A DNA stretch of 64,000 nt from Aphrophora alni (lineage: Eukaryota > Arthropoda > Insecta > Hemiptera > Aphrophoridae), in contig OY740766.1 of the NCBI GenBank assembly GCA_963513935.1, forward strand, positions 1,022,001-1,086,000. Direction: 5' to 3'. How positions within the stretch are numbered: position 1 is the stretch's first letter; the number at the start of each line of letters is the position of its first letter. The notes under the pieces are model-generated. The model made no database searches and was not told the origin of the DNA. It worked only from the letters and a program-made list of their open reading frames with translations. The position numbers were made by a program, and so were the translations under genes. Below, piece by piece: positions 51,501-62,352 of this stretch.

Positions 51501-54500
51501 CGGCTTGACTAGATTTTGTATGTTTCAAATATGAATAGAACTTGTTAAATGACAAACATGTTAACATGACAAACTGAACTTTTCTTCCAACCCTATATAT
51601 GATATAATAACAAAAATTAAAATTAAATAAACATAGCAAACATATTTACATTTCATTTCAACCAAACTTAATTATCAGTATCATACTGATAACTGCTGTA
51701 TAGATCCAGTACCATACCTGCAGCTGGACAAGTAAGACATATAATGTGGCCACAAACAATTTTATTATTTATGTACGACGAGTCATACTCCGATTTTATA
51801 TGTGTTAGTGTTGTGTTGTGTTACGTGTCTATGTGTTAGTGCGGGCCTGATGAAGCCGACAGTGTTCGGCGAAACAGCGCTGTAGCTATAACCAATATAA
51901 GGACTGAGGACAACCTCTAAGGTAATTAACTATATTATATATTAAACAGTCCAAGGCAACACATTATACTTTATAAAAAGAACTTGTTAATAAATGTATG
52001 TTTTATTTCAGAGGTTTTCATGATCATTTAGCGTATCTAGTACATTTTCCGGTAATTCATGACCCAAGGTAAAAAAGATTAGAATTAACAAGTTTTTGTG
52101 CTTTATCATTTTTTTAATAATCTGTGAATTTGTGTATTAACATTAATTTATGAAAGACAATTATTTTTTTTTGTGAATCATCACCAATTTTCCAGTGTTG
52201 TATAATTTTCTGATATTGTTGTGTTTATGATTTTGTTTGAAGTTGAATAATTTTCAATTTGCTTTCTTGTTCCATAACTAGTTTTTATTGTGTATTTGCA
52301 TATCAATTTTCAATTGTTTTCTCAAGATTTAACTTATATTGTTATCATTTCATGAAATTCTGCTCAATTTTAACTTCATGTTGAATTTAATCCATGTTAA
52401 AACCTTTCATTTGGAATAAAAAGTATTATTATTATTATAGTTATTTAAAAAAATCGTTTAACCTTATTTAATTCATTTTAGAGTATGTTTCAAAATAGCA
52501 TCCAATGTATAGTTTTTGTTTATCAATCAGTTTAATAAAATTTTAGCATGTTGCAAAATGGCGCACTAATGAAAAAATTTGGCTATTGTCCATATAAAAA
52601 ACTTAAACTCAAATATATATCAAAGCATTGCATGATTTTAAATTATTTAAATTAAAGACTTTATTTAATTTTGTAATTTGAACTTTCAATAATTACTTTA
52701 ATGTATGTATATATGTAATTATTTGTTAGTAAAGAGAAAGAAGTTTAATTATATAAACATATTAGTCTGGACCAAAATCTCAAAAAAAAAACTCTTCCAA
52801 GATTTTTTTAAAAGAAATCAATTTAAATTAAATAGATCTTGTGTAAAATTACTTAATCTATATTGTCAACAATTGAAAGAATTAGAGAAAACAAAGTTTC
52901 GATATATCTGTAAAATCAAACTTATGTCAGAATATTTAATTTTAACTTAGATTAATTTTAACAAATTTAATTCTGATTTCATACAAGTCTTTACATTTAA
53001 AAATTCAGGACTTTAATGTGGGGATATTAAATTAAAAATAAATCCATAAAAATTAATAAAATTACAACGTAACTATTTTATTTTTGTGTTGGATGTTTAA
53101 ACTTACTATTATGATACATATCTTTGGTCATAAAATATAAATGCAGGATTTCTACACCAACTCACTATAGCTAAACACTACAATGGTATTTAAACATTAT
53201 TATAAAATTGCATGAGAAATATAAAGAATGAGGCAAAAATAATACAAGTAATTGTATTGAATAAATGATCAGAATCCTAAAAACACAAAATAAAAACATT
53301 TTTACAAACTTCAAGTAAATAAAAGCAAAACTAAATTACCTCTGCGTGTTGTCCAGGATTCAATCGTTTCCCGCACTCTTCACAGCGAAGACATTCTGGA
53401 TGCCAGTCATATCCTAATGATTGTTTTCTTTCCGCTAAGAACATACAATTAAAAAGATAATTTTTTCTCCACACGTATAAACAAAATTGAAATACTAACC
53501 AAACACGGAGTATTTGTCACATTGCCAGGAGTTGTCTGATGTTTTATTGTTATTCATAATAAAACTATTTGGTCTAAACCAAATACATTTCCAACCCATG
53601 TCTGCACCATTACTTGATCAATTTATTGCTAAATCCAAATATAGAGTTAAGAATGTGGCATCAAGTCATTGAGATTTATTAAAAATAGGAATGACTACAA
53701 TATATGTGAGGCGGAAAGTAATAAGGGACCTCATGTCGGCAAAGTAAATTTTTCAGTACAGTCGAAATAAGTCAAACGGGTCGAAATTATCGATTCTCAT
53801 ATTTTTGCGATTCTTCGATTTTTGTTTCGTCCTGTACAGGTTATAATCGATTACAAAACAGTTTCGATTGGATAAAATACCGAAAATAATTGTTATAGCA
53901 ACTAATGCCATTTGTTAGAAAAGGTACCTCAAGTCGCTTATGGAGAAATAACATTGCCGACAAGAGGTCCCTTTTCTCAATCACACAGGCTACTTTGTAT
54001 TATTTTAGAAACTAATCTCTCCTGAATTCTAGCGGTGATTGAGAGAACTACAACAGGTTTCTCGTAAAAACAAAATGTTTTCTAGTTATGAATATCCCTA
54101 CCCGACTTCAGGTACCTTTTCCTTTTCAAGAGTATAAACCCTCTTTCTTTCACTAATGTTAGGCCTACAGTCACGCTAGTGCCTCACACTCAATTCTTTG
54201 AGAATTTATTCTCATAAGCTATTACTTATTACTGTTATGAATAAATAAATCCACAAAACATTTGTTCGTCTGTTTAATTTAAAACATCTTAATACGAGTA
54301 TTATAGTAGCGTAGGTTGGCATCCATACAAGCAGCTACTTGCAATGCGGACGACTGTAGTTGTATGAGCTTGTTCAATGTTATGTGAGTTTTCCATACCT
54401 ATGGTGCCAAGAAAGTGCCCCTCATAACAAAATACAACCACTTTGAGTTTAATACGGAATTAAAAGGCAAAGTCAACTGCAAAATTGAGATCAATGGAAC

Positions 54501-57500
54501 TGAATTCATTCACAACATATTTCCCGATGAAAATGGACCTGGTGGTTTTCCAGAGGAGATAGTCCCAGAAGGAATATCTAGAAATCGCAAGAAATATCTC
54601 TTCAAAAATATTCGAGACTTCTGCAAGGAAGACTTCTAAAGCAAATGGCGGCCTGGACCAAGACATACCTCAGCCCCTTCCAGGATCTTCAAAAAAGAAG
54701 AGGAAGCGCTCAGTTTAAAAAAAAAACCCAAATATTTAAGGACTTTCTTTCATTCCATTTGAAAAAGGACACTTTTACCTTTTTTTTAATTAATGTATAA
54801 ATCATTTCTTAAATATGAAAAATAAAGATTCTGCGCTATTTTGAAATTTCAAATGTGTTTTTCTTAAAATGCCTCTTTTCATTTTAAAAATTTCAAAACC
54901 CCGTAACTTAGTCAAAAAAAATCATAGAGACATAATTTTTTTACTAAATTGTTCAGAATTTACTGCTTTATTAAAAAGTAATAATAACTCAAAACCGGAA
55001 ATTGCCGACATGAGGTCCCTTATTACTTTCCGCCTCACATATAGTTCTTAGTGGAATCCCTATTACTGGGGACCTGGGACCTGTAAGCCTGACCTCAAAA
55101 ATCTATGTATGGTTTGACAAATAAAATTGAAAAAATTTAAATTGTATATTTAAGCAAGTTGCCCGATGATGCCGCAAGGCGAAACAATTGTAGCTCATTT
55201 ATATTTTTTTAATATTTTGAAACTTTAAGCTTTATTGCTATATTTTATCCTAGAATATGGAGCTTCAACAAGAAATATCTGCTGTTACATTAAAAAATAC
55301 ACATGAAGTTTATATAGTTTTAACAAACACTACGAAACAGTTAATTTTGAACAAACATTAATTATATTAATTTACTGTATTTTAAAGCTTACACATTTTT
55401 TAACCAAGCTGGTATTATTAGTTAAATAATATTAATTACTATCATTATGGCATAGTACAAAAAGCTAGCTAATTGTTTGGCTTGCAGCCTACTAATAACC
55501 AAGAGTATATAACCCAAGATTGGTAGAAAATCAAGGTCAGACTCAGCAAGGAGTTATTGATGGTCAGTTCTCAGTGACTGAAGTTGGCACAAGGTTGCCA
55601 GGAGATCATTGATAACAGAAGAGACTGGACCAGTGGGAGACTCTGCCAGAACATGACCAAGGTTCTGTCATGAGATAAGATTGTTAATCGAAGAAAATTC
55701 GATACAGACATAAAAGTGAGCAAGCTTCCTGTGCAAGCAAATCAATAAATTCTTGGAAGTCATATTTAAATATAGGCTCTATATAATATATATTCTGTCA
55801 TAATCACTGGGATAGCTCTGGAACAAAAACTTAGCATATTAACTTGTATTATAAATGAGTTTAATATCAAATGTTGATATTTAAGCGTATTAGAAATAAG
55901 AGTCATTAATTAGAGTTGTTTTACATGTATTAGAATAATTATAATAATTAATGAACTAAAAAATGGCCATTACAAACTTTTTAGCACTGAATCACTGATT
56001 CCTAAATCATTTCATTTAGAATCCAACTCTAGGAACTTCTTTTGATTCCTAACGATGTGGAGAGATTGCCACTATTACAGGTTAACTCAGAAAGTGTTAG
56101 AGGACACCCTATTATATTCTATATAAATCTTTCTTGTGTGATACCTCCATGAAACGAGTTCTATTCAGGCACTCACAAAATATAATAGTGGAAAAGCAAG
56201 ACAGCTGGATCAATCCAAGTCGAAGGATTTCAAAATTCAAATTGATTTTAGATTTTTTTCTACGTTGGCTATTCTGTGCGTATTGGTGTTTTGAAAACCA
56301 CTGTTATCACTCATACTGTGCTTACATATTGTAATAAATGGTAGTTACAATGATATTATTTACTTAGACTCTGTTTGTTTTGAAATTCAACAACTCTAGT
56401 TTAATGTAAATATTGTAAAACCTTTTTATATATTTCAACAACAATATTATCAACACTATATAGTATGAAAAAATAAAATTGTTATTATAATTTGGTTAAA
56501 TTTGTTGATGAACGTTTTTTAGAAAACAAATAGTTTACACTTCTACAAAGATCATCAAAAAGAAAAAGATACTTCTTTTTTATAACAGAAACATGTTTTT
56601 TAGAATCTACAGATTCTATTACTAGGAGACAGGATCGAGGCAGTATTAGCCTACTCTTGAATTAAAATAATGTGATATAAACGCCTCTACAACAGACAAA
56701 TTATGAATTATTAAATGGTATTCAAATACATAGAATGTTTAAGAAAAGTTAGATTAGGTAGGCCTGCAGCTGATAACTTACCACTACAATTTTATAAGTT
56801 ATATTTATAAAGTGTATTTTTTTTTTATGACTGCATTATGTAATTATTTTAACATGTTAGTAAATGTTTAGAACAGAATGACCATTCCATTTCCCCGCAA
56901 TGCCAAGATTTCACACTTAAATTGATCGGACAACTCTCCTCATTTTTACCATATATTTACCTAGCTAGGCCTAATTACTATAACTTACTACTAATTAACT
57001 ATAGTTACTTTCCCAGGCCTTTGTCCTTTGATTTACAAGCCATAATTTACACTAATGTAACTTACAGTATATAACATAAATATAGACTGGTAATGCAGTC
57101 ACTAACTTGACTCACGTGGTCAATACATGAAGATTATATTAAATGAGCACTGACACCTTCCTAACCTGATTAATGTAGTCATAAAGAGTAATCTACACAT
57201 TTGTTAGTCATCATAACTGACACACAAAAATTCCTTTTTTTAACTGACTTTTTTTTATTCCTTGTGTCTAAAAAGTGTCAGTTTCTTCAGTATTAATGGA
57301 TTTTTAGACTTGAAAATTGTAAAAAAAATATCAGATTTTATGACAAACAAGGTATTACCAGTTTTTTTTTTTTTTTTTTTTTCCATGTTTACAGATCCAA
57401 AAACATAATCTTTTATAATTTAATTATCTCAGGACATCGATCAGTATGAGTTAGGGACTGAATAATAAAGCAATTTTTGGTAAATGCAGGTCTTCATGAA

Positions 57501-57625
57501 ACACCTGCTTATAATTGTTTTAACCTTGACTACTACTGGCCTAAATATAATTACCTCTACAATATCCTAATATTAGTGATCATACCAAAATAAACTGGCT
57601 TCCCACACTTGTGACACTTCCACAT
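39470..57625 (-). CDS. Rassf: Ras-association domain family protein (LIM-RA-SARAH)
   Basis: Nine minus-strand exons join in phase: 57586-57625, 53340-53434, 49386-49525, 48569-48644, 46112-46258, 45539-45733, 44202-44760, 42119-42338, 39470-39530 (1533 nt, 510 residues). An N-terminal LIM zinc finger (residues 4-56) uses C4, C7, H25, C28, C31, C34, C52 and C56. An acidic linker follows (about 180-330). The RA domain starts near 351 ([12 protein letters not shown]...) and runs to about 450, with [17 protein letters not shown] charged SARAH helix makes up the C-terminus (about 455-508). This matches the arthropod Rassf architecture; family members bind Ras-like GTPases through RA and Hippo-type kinases through SARAH. 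It is shorter than fly Rassf (about 800 residues, from memory). An AG lies just before the ATG, so a non-coding exon farther upstream is likely. Confidence 0.93.
40470..40960 (+). mobile_element. Tigger-type fragment in Rassf intron 8
   Basis: TA then cagttgaatcttgatagtcc at 40470 resembles a Tigger left terminus (cagttgaacctcgataatcc). At 40840-40920 the + strand reads [20 protein letters not shown], like the N-terminal helix-turn-helix region of Tigger transposases (VGxxTVYDIKKNKD). No intact transposase or right end was found. Confidence 0.65.
40978..41260 (-). pseudogene. Transposon-like fragment ([12 protein letters not shown])
   Basis: The minus frame encodes [40 protein letters not shown] and QKHF. 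It resembles the widespread repetitive arthropod/hydra protein block LILSHGNAxVERGFSVNK...ENL...SLIAQR. Fragmentary, inside Rassf intron 8, same strand as Rassf. Confidence 0.55.
41265..41633 (-). other. Unrecognised 122-residue open frame
   Basis: The open frame on the Rassf strand inside intron 8 has ordinary composition: [61 protein letters not shown] do not recognise a family. It adjoins the NASIEH-type repeat fragment (same strand), so it may be more of the same element. A host exon is the alternative, but no convincing splice partners were found. Confidence 0.35.
42119..42338 (-). CDS. Rassf: Rassf exon 8 (RA end, SARAH start)
   Basis: Acceptor tttgcag|AG, donor GCAAA|GTAAGA. It encodes [20 protein letters not shown] and most of the SARAH helix ([20 protein letters not shown]). 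Confidence 0.95.
42339..44201 (-). other. Rassf intron 7
   Basis: 1.86 kb of AT-rich sequence. No transposon ends, RNA gene or credible ORF recognised; the frame at 43098-43289 looks spurious. Confidence 0.55.
44202..44760 (-). CDS. Rassf: Rassf exon 7 (linker and RA start)
   Basis: Acceptor ttttag|GTA, donor GGAG|GTAGGT, 559 bp. A Ser/Glu-rich linker, then the basic [20 protein letters not shown] and the first half of the RA domain ([20 protein letters not shown]...). Confidence 0.95.
44761..45538 (-). other. Rassf intron 6
   Basis: AT-rich. It contains a small hairpin ccggtctctcagaccgg near 45189-45205 after ttaacactttaaccgtatca, and at 45470 ggattatcaaagttctac, which loosely resembles a Tigger right terminus. 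Neither has a clear partner. Confidence 0.4.
45539..45733 (-). CDS. Rassf: Rassf exon 6
   Basis: Acceptor gtttttcag|ACA, donor TTACTG|GTTTGT, 65 codons in phase 0. Acidic linker with [13 protein letters not shown] and [16 protein letters not shown]. Confidence 0.9.
46112..46258 (-). CDS. Rassf: Rassf exon 5
   Basis: Acceptor ttgttgcag|GTA, donor ATGAAG|GTACAT, 49 codons in phase 0. It encodes [20 protein letters not shown] and [12 protein letters not shown], a segment conserved between LIM and RA in arthropod Rassf. Confidence 0.92.
46802..47716. mobile_element. GC-rich pogo/Tigger-type non-autonomous element
   Basis: Left end cagtagaacccctctaattc and right end gattagaggggttctactg are inverted, about 22 bp with one mismatch. 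Preceded by TA; the right flank reads AA, so one duplication has mutated. The 915-bp interior is markedly GC-richer than its surroundings, holds a 74-bp direct duplication and has no transposase. It lies in Rassf intron 4. Confidence 0.85.
47295..47442 (+). repeat. Two tandem 74-bp units inside the pogo-like element
   Basis: Units 47295-47368 and 47369-47442 share gccgcgg(t/a)gtttttacgccg, ccgacaatgggata(t/c)cgct and tcgtttgactcgccgc, with about six differences. Confidence 0.93.
47741..47843 (+). repeat. Diverged direct repeat, copy 1
   Basis: Related to 48354-48458: both read (g/t)acaaa(t/c)ggtgcaaa, then an AT-rich run, atca(a/g)gtgttta(c/t)ac and (t/g)caaattattc(a/g)tata. The pair flanks about 510 bp of unassigned intron sequence. 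Confidence 0.6.
48354..48458 (+). repeat. Diverged direct repeat, copy 2
   Basis: Second copy of the repeat at 47741-47843, same orientation, in Rassf intron 4. The DNA between the copies (47860-48350) is unassigned. Confidence 0.6.
48569..48644 (-). CDS. Rassf: Rassf exon 4
   Basis: Acceptor atatttcag|A, donor AGAGAG|GTTAGT. It encodes [20 protein letters not shown] and IRSRE, linking LIM to the conserved central segment. Confidence 0.92.
49386..49525 (-). CDS. Rassf: Rassf exon 3
   Basis: Acceptor ttttcag|CAT, donor CCGAG|GTAAGG. It encodes [20 protein letters not shown], completing the LIM domain with C52 and C56, then [16 protein letters not shown]. Confidence 0.95.
49716..49745. repeat. 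(AAT)n microsatellite
   Basis: About nine aat trinucleotides in Rassf intron 2, followed by aaagc. Confidence 0.9.
50760..51420 (+). mobile_element. Non-LTR retrotransposon fragment with RNase H motif
   Basis: The start reads [20 protein letters not shown], typical of the region just before the RT domain in LINEs. After an internal deletion, 51205-51360 reads [10 protein letters not shown] and [14 protein letters not shown], matching the RNase H blocks SDS.SAL and F.WVPGH.GI.GNE found in I/R1/LOA-type LINEs. Degenerate, in Rassf intron 2, antisense to Rassf. Confidence 0.65.
51840..51895 (+). ncRNA. Hammerhead ribozyme candidate with intact core
   Basis: CTGATGA at 51847-51853. Helix II is gccga/tcggc with loop cagtgt. 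GAAA is at 51871-51874, helix III is the palindrome CAGCGCTG (51875-51882) and the cleavage triplet is GTA at 51882-51884. Helix I could pair ggc with gct. All invariant core bases are present. The minimal helix III is typical of hammerheads reported in Penelope-like elements. It lies in Rassf intron 2, antisense to Rassf. Confidence 0.75.
53340..53434 (-). CDS. Rassf: Rassf exon 2
   Basis: Acceptor ttcttag|CG, donor GCAGAG|GTAATT. It encodes [20 protein letters not shown] and [12 protein letters not shown], with LIM ligands H25, C28, C31 and C34. The split Ala codon joins exon 1. Confidence 0.95.
53701..55043. mobile_element. 1.34-kb element with perfect 42-bp inverted termini
   Basis: 53701-53742 and 55002-55043 are exact inverted copies, 42 of 42, beginning tatatgtgaggcggaaagta; the TATA at the ends may include a TA target duplication. 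The interior includes a degenerate internal copy of the terminus at 53955-53975 (attgccgacaagaggtccct) and one short ORF. No recognised transposase, so either non-autonomous or carrying an unknown protein. It lies in Rassf intron 1. The perfect termini suggest recent activity. Confidence 0.9.
54415..54639 (+). CDS. Unknown ORF inside the TIR element
   Basis: The 74-residue frame contains [20 protein letters not shown] and [20 protein letters not shown]. An overlapping +1 frame runs to 54717 as [20 protein letters not shown] then KRKRSV and stop, a nuclear-localisation-like basic end, so a frameshift may have split one longer protein. The family is not recognised. AATAAA-like aaataaag lies at 54821. 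Confidence 0.4.
   Translation: MPLITKYNHFEFNTELKGKVNCKIEINGTEFIHNIFPDENGPGGFPEEIVPEGISRNRKKYLFKNIRDFCKEDF
55156..55296 (+). repeat. Penelope-type terminal repeat with hammerhead-like motif
   Basis: Homologous to the arms of the 35476-35826 palindrome. It contains CCGATGA, gccgcaaggc, GAAA, CAATTG, TAGCTC at 55162-55195, then the shared tail (gctcatttatatt ... gaaactttaagctt ... aacaagaaatatctgctgttac). The T to C change in the first box matches the 35738 copy, so it is probably ancestral to this subfamily. Confidence 0.75.
57586..57625 (-). CDS. Rassf: Rassf exon 1 (first coding)
   Basis: Thirteen codons plus one base: [13 protein letters not shown], donor TTTTG|GTATG. It carries the first zinc-ligand pair (C4, C7) of the LIM domain. 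The ATG is preceded by aactctag|tc, an acceptor-like sequence. Confidence 0.85.
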
Positions 57626-60600
57626 GACTAGAGTTTTAACAAGTGATATAATTTTATTAAAACATTAAAATAAACAACAAAACATGACCAACACAGTTGA
57701 CAAAATCAGATGTTTCTCTCCCCTCTCCCCCTTTTAAAATTAATTGTCTGAGTTTCTCCAATGTTACCACCACCATCAACGGTAGTAACGGCACCAACTA
57801 AGAAGTCATTCAACTTAATGGATGAGTCATAATAATCTAAATTCGAAATAATTTCCGAACTTCAATTCAATGCCCAACATCAACGTTAATCATTACTTTT
57901 CTGTAGTTGTGCCGTTATCTATAGTTATTAGCACTTCTGACGAATTCAATAAAATAATATAAGATAATTAATCAGCTAATTTTATATTTGAGGTAATTTG
58001 TGTGTGGCTAAACTGCAAATTCTTAAACTATCAAATAGTTTGGCTATCCGTTTAAATAATAACTGGGCACTAGGACATAGAAATAGAAAACAAGCCACCT
58101 TCCCCCATCACTTGTATGCAAGACAGTAGGCATACTGGCATAGTCATTATAATCATATTTTCATAAGTGTAGTTGTGTTTCGCTTCGCTTATTCAATTTT
58201 GAAAGTCCTTTTGAATAATGTAATGATGGTTATGAGTCGCTCTGTATACAAATGTACTAATAGACATAATGAGAATTATAGGATATCTTTTTACATGCAA
58301 GTAAAAATTAAGAAATATATTTGAAAATTTTAATTTATTTTCAAACTGTGATTATTTAGAATATTTAGATTATGGCCTTATAACATTATAACAACTTACT
58401 TCACAGATTTACTGATATACACAGAAACATCCATTCACGGTGTTTTCTAACTCTGCTTATTGGATATCTATTATCTTTAATAATAATAAGTAGATCCAGC
58501 GAGAAACATCAGGATTGCCAAGCCTGTACCTTTTATAACAGTGAGCCTCTCCTATTATATATAAAAAAGACGCGATTGATAATTGCAATTCTATGACATT
58601 TAGTATATATGAATAATGACTAAATATGATCTATTAAAAAATTTATGAGTCCTGTAATTTGGAGATAAATTTTGTTTCTTGTTGTTTGTCATTATGATAC
58701 AAATTTGAGGTGATGAGCTGTAAGGGTTTGATTCATTCAAAAATTTGTGAACATTCAAATCATAATTATTAGTAATTTCTTGTAATATTGTCACTCTCAA
58801 TAAATATATATATATAATTGTGACCAGCAAGAACAGATTCTTAACGAATTATGGATCAAACAAAATTCTATTTGTTAAATTTAAAATATAATTAAATTAA
58901 TGTATAATTTTATAACTAATATAAAATAGAATTTCTCTGCATAGGACATGGTTTTGTACCAGGTTCCAGGATATTTTCTTGATTTAACTAACGTCACTCA
59001 CAACTGACTATCACATCACTTTTGCAATGTGTTGTATTTCTTGTGTTGTTATTGTGGCGGCCCTTAATTAAAAGAAAACAAAACAGAAAATGGAAGGTTA
59101 ATTTCAGTTCTATGTGTGCAAAACAGTATTCATAAGTAATTAAAAGGGTATGTTTTCCATCCGTTTTAAATCTTTAGTTAAAAATTAGTAAATATAATTA
59201 TTTATATAAAGTTAATATTACGAAACGTTTTGAAGGTTTATTTCTATCTTATAAGACGTATTTCGTAATTGGTTGTGTATTAGTTTAAGCCTAACCTTGC
59301 ACTAAAAACCCTCCCAAACAATAAAGACCCTTATTAATTTTGATTATCATGTTTTATTATGGTGTAATGGAAATTAAATTACATAATTTACATTGTGGCA
59401 TGTGTATTGGAAATCTCAATGGAATATACGTTGTTTACATAGATCACTTCCAATTATTGGGCCTTAATTTTTTTTCCTTTTATTTCTAGTTAAGTTTTAA
59501 TTTATGAAAGAATTACATATAATGGGTATTTGTAATGTAGGTGGGATATAAAGACCTATTAAGAATTTCTTCATTAACACAGCTAATACAAATTGTAGTT
59601 GCAAAACTAACCTGACGGTGTCACTAACAAAATTTGTAGAAGATTATTAATTAATCTTTGAGCTATTGATATCTCCCTCAAATTAAGTTATATGCTATTC
59701 AGTTTTTCCTTCACTATTTTTGTCATAGTAATGTAAAAATATCTTGTTAAATTGAATTTATCTTTATATACTAAAAATTCTGAAGCTCTTGCATATTTAT
59801 CATTTTCTTGTACAGTTACTTTCGGATATTGTGCTTCAGTTATATAAAAGTTCTAAGTCTCTTGATCAAAAATTTTGTTTGTTGAAGATTCTGAGATTTA
59901 GGAATCTTGAGTAAAGTAAATTGCAATAGAGTGGAACATAGTAATTGTTTACTGTAGCGCCCCAATTTTGATATTTTTTTCTTGTTTTTTTTTTACTAAA
60001 TTTCTATCTTCATAAGAATAGTAGGCCTAACATTTTTTTGTGAGCAAAAATGTTTTTCATGGAAAATAGGCTAATCATAATTTCAAGTTTTTAGGTTAAG
60101 GTCCATTAAGTGAAATACACATTAAAATAGGGTTGTACACAAATTGTTTTTACCTTACAAGGTCAAGTAAGGCAGGAAGTAAGATCAAGTAAGGTAGCCT
60201 ATATATATAATGTGGGTAAATGTTTGTGTAAAGGTAACTTCTAATTTTCAAAGTTTTTTTAAATTGTATACTAGTTACATACTTTACTTTTTAATAATAA
60301 ATAATGTTTTCCTTGCACAGATCACTATTTTTACTGAAAAATCACAATGGTGTATTACTAGCTACTGTAAATGGTGTATAAAACTAAAAGCTTTTAGCCT
60401 ATTGAAATATATGTTAAATTAGGTAGTGAGAGCCTTTTTATGTGACAAATAGTTCAATACTTATATGAAAGCACTACTTAGTATTATTAAATTATGCGTT
60501 AGACAGAGAAACAAAAGTACCGCATCATTTTTATTTCTTAGAATTGGTTAAGAAATATATAGGGTAGGTCATTCGGATGTCAGCATCGATCCCAACACGT

Positions 60601-60838
60601 CCAATTTGTTTATTTCTGGTAATTGAAACATGTGTAGAGTAATCATTTATATTTATGAGGTATAGGATGTTTCTGCAATAGAGAGAAAGTTACCCTTTCA
60701 CACCCCCTTCCTCATTCAGTTTTACTAAAGATTTTGGCTTCAACATAATATCTACTAATTGTAACACATAAAAAGAAGTTCCGAGGGTTTTACAACCAAA
60801 ACGTCCTTGGATGATTCAAAAAAAGTTAGATAATTTTT
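57626..60838. other. Rassf 5' flank, no gene recognised
   Basis: AT-rich sequence with a 22-T run at 57361-57382 just inside intron 1. The Rassf promoter and any non-coding first exon should lie here, but I cannot place them. The minus frame at 58600-58830 is low-complexity and not supported. Confidence 0.45.
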
Positions 60839-61370
60839 GTGTTGTCATTTGTAAGTCAGAGCCAAAGACTGACGAAAGAAGAAGAAACTGAAGAAGCAGA
60901 AAATTTTGAATCAAAATTGAAAAGAAAATACAGGGGTGATTTCTTCTTCCCATTGCTGGATATTTTTCTTGAAGAAATAAGAAGATTTACTGGTGACACG
61001 CTTCAAGTTACTACAACCAGTGAAGATTTCCTTTCTTTAAACGAGGACAATTCAGAGTTTTTTATTAATACATATTCTGTGCCAGAAATAAATCATGCAG
61101 TGTTAAAGGCAGAAATGTTTGTATTACGAGAAGTTATGGAAAGTTCAGGTATCAGTTTAAAGGTCAATTCTCTTAAAAGTATTGTCAAAAATATGAAATA
61201 AAATGTTTTGAAGAAGAACATCGAGATTTATCAAAATGTAAGTACTCTACTTAAAGTTTATATAACTTTGCCTTCTAACAGTGCTAACTGTGAAAGATAT
61301 TTCTCGGCTATGCGTCGTATTGATAACGTCGGGTTAAAATTCATAATGAAGCAAGATCTTTTGTAATTTT
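60839..61370 (+). pseudogene. hAT transposase C-terminal remnant
   Basis: The open frame 60839-61201 (120 residues, KLKRKYRGDFFFPLLDIFLE) ends in a frameshift. The next frame from 61202 reads YQNVSTLLKVYITLPSNSAN and CERYFSAMRRI, the conserved hAT C-terminal dimerisation block (LP.S.A.CER.FS.M..I). ZMYM1-like type. The N-terminal half is missing. Confidence 0.8.
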
Positions 61371-62036
61371 ATGATTTTATTTCCAGAGTCACACATTGTT
61401 ATAAATGACTCTGATAACTGTATTGACAATTACAGCTCAAAAAGTTTAACGAAAGATTGTTTTATATTAGCCTAGTGTCTTTTTGTATTGATTCAGTGGA
61501 CTAAATAATTGTATTAATAATTAATAATATTAATACAAGTAACTATTAAGCTAATGCTGCAACGAAATAGTTCAAAACTCTATAGTTTATGATTAATATT
61601 ATAGGCTAATATTTATTTTAAAAAATAATCAGAAATATTTATTTTTTAAGTTTTATAACGTAACTTTTAAATTTTGTAGGCACAATATATATTTGTTAGT
61701 CGATGTTTAATAATATGAAAGGAAATAAATGTTTCGAGTCCCAAGAAAAAAAGCAAATTAATATTTACTGCACCAAATATAATACTAATAAATATTTAAT
61801 TTTAGATGCACCAATATTTTACCATTATGTGATATGTGATTTTGAATATGGGTATGTCAATAATAACATCATTCTCCATATGCATACTTCGATTATGTAG
61901 TATAATACTCAAAATTAAAAAAAACCATCAGCTGATATGATTTATTTAATATTCTACGTAGGCTTAAATCAGTTGTAAATAATTAGATGTACAAAATTGA
62001 TGACAATATCTCTGTTTTTGTCCGAGCTTCTGATAT

Positions 62037-62097
62037 CAGGTAGCTTTAACCCCCCTCTTCATGCCCCCCCGGACGTCGGCTCTAACTTTGCCCATGC
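62037..62097 (+). mobile_element. Probable right end of the hAT element
   Basis: The sequence from gtagctttaaccccc to ctaactttgcccatg has the C-rich, ...cccatg ending seen in the hAT MITE at 33035. It follows the hAT remnant by 700 bp in the right orientation. No matching left end or duplication found. Confidence 0.4.
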
Positions 62098-62352
62098 ATA
62101 CTGTTATATATAACTTATTATGTATTGCGATTAGTGTTTAGTAATTTGTGTATAGCGTTTTGACAATGCATTCATGAAACGGCTGTCAGTGATTAAAAAA
62201 ACATACAAAAAACATTAGGATATGTATGATGGTAAGACACATATATAACAATAATTAATTATATACACTATTCGAAGCTATAATATAAATTATAGAATTG
62301 TTTGTAACAAGAATTATTATTATTATCTAACATTTATACCTGTTTATTACAG

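Noticed and set aside
55440..55770. Less AT-rich stretch that could be an LTR
   Set aside because: No terminal TG..CA pair, duplication or second copy recognised.
58600..58830. Minus-strand 76-residue open frame upstream of Rassf
   Set aside because: Asn/Tyr/Ile-rich, no family signature, no supporting splice sites.
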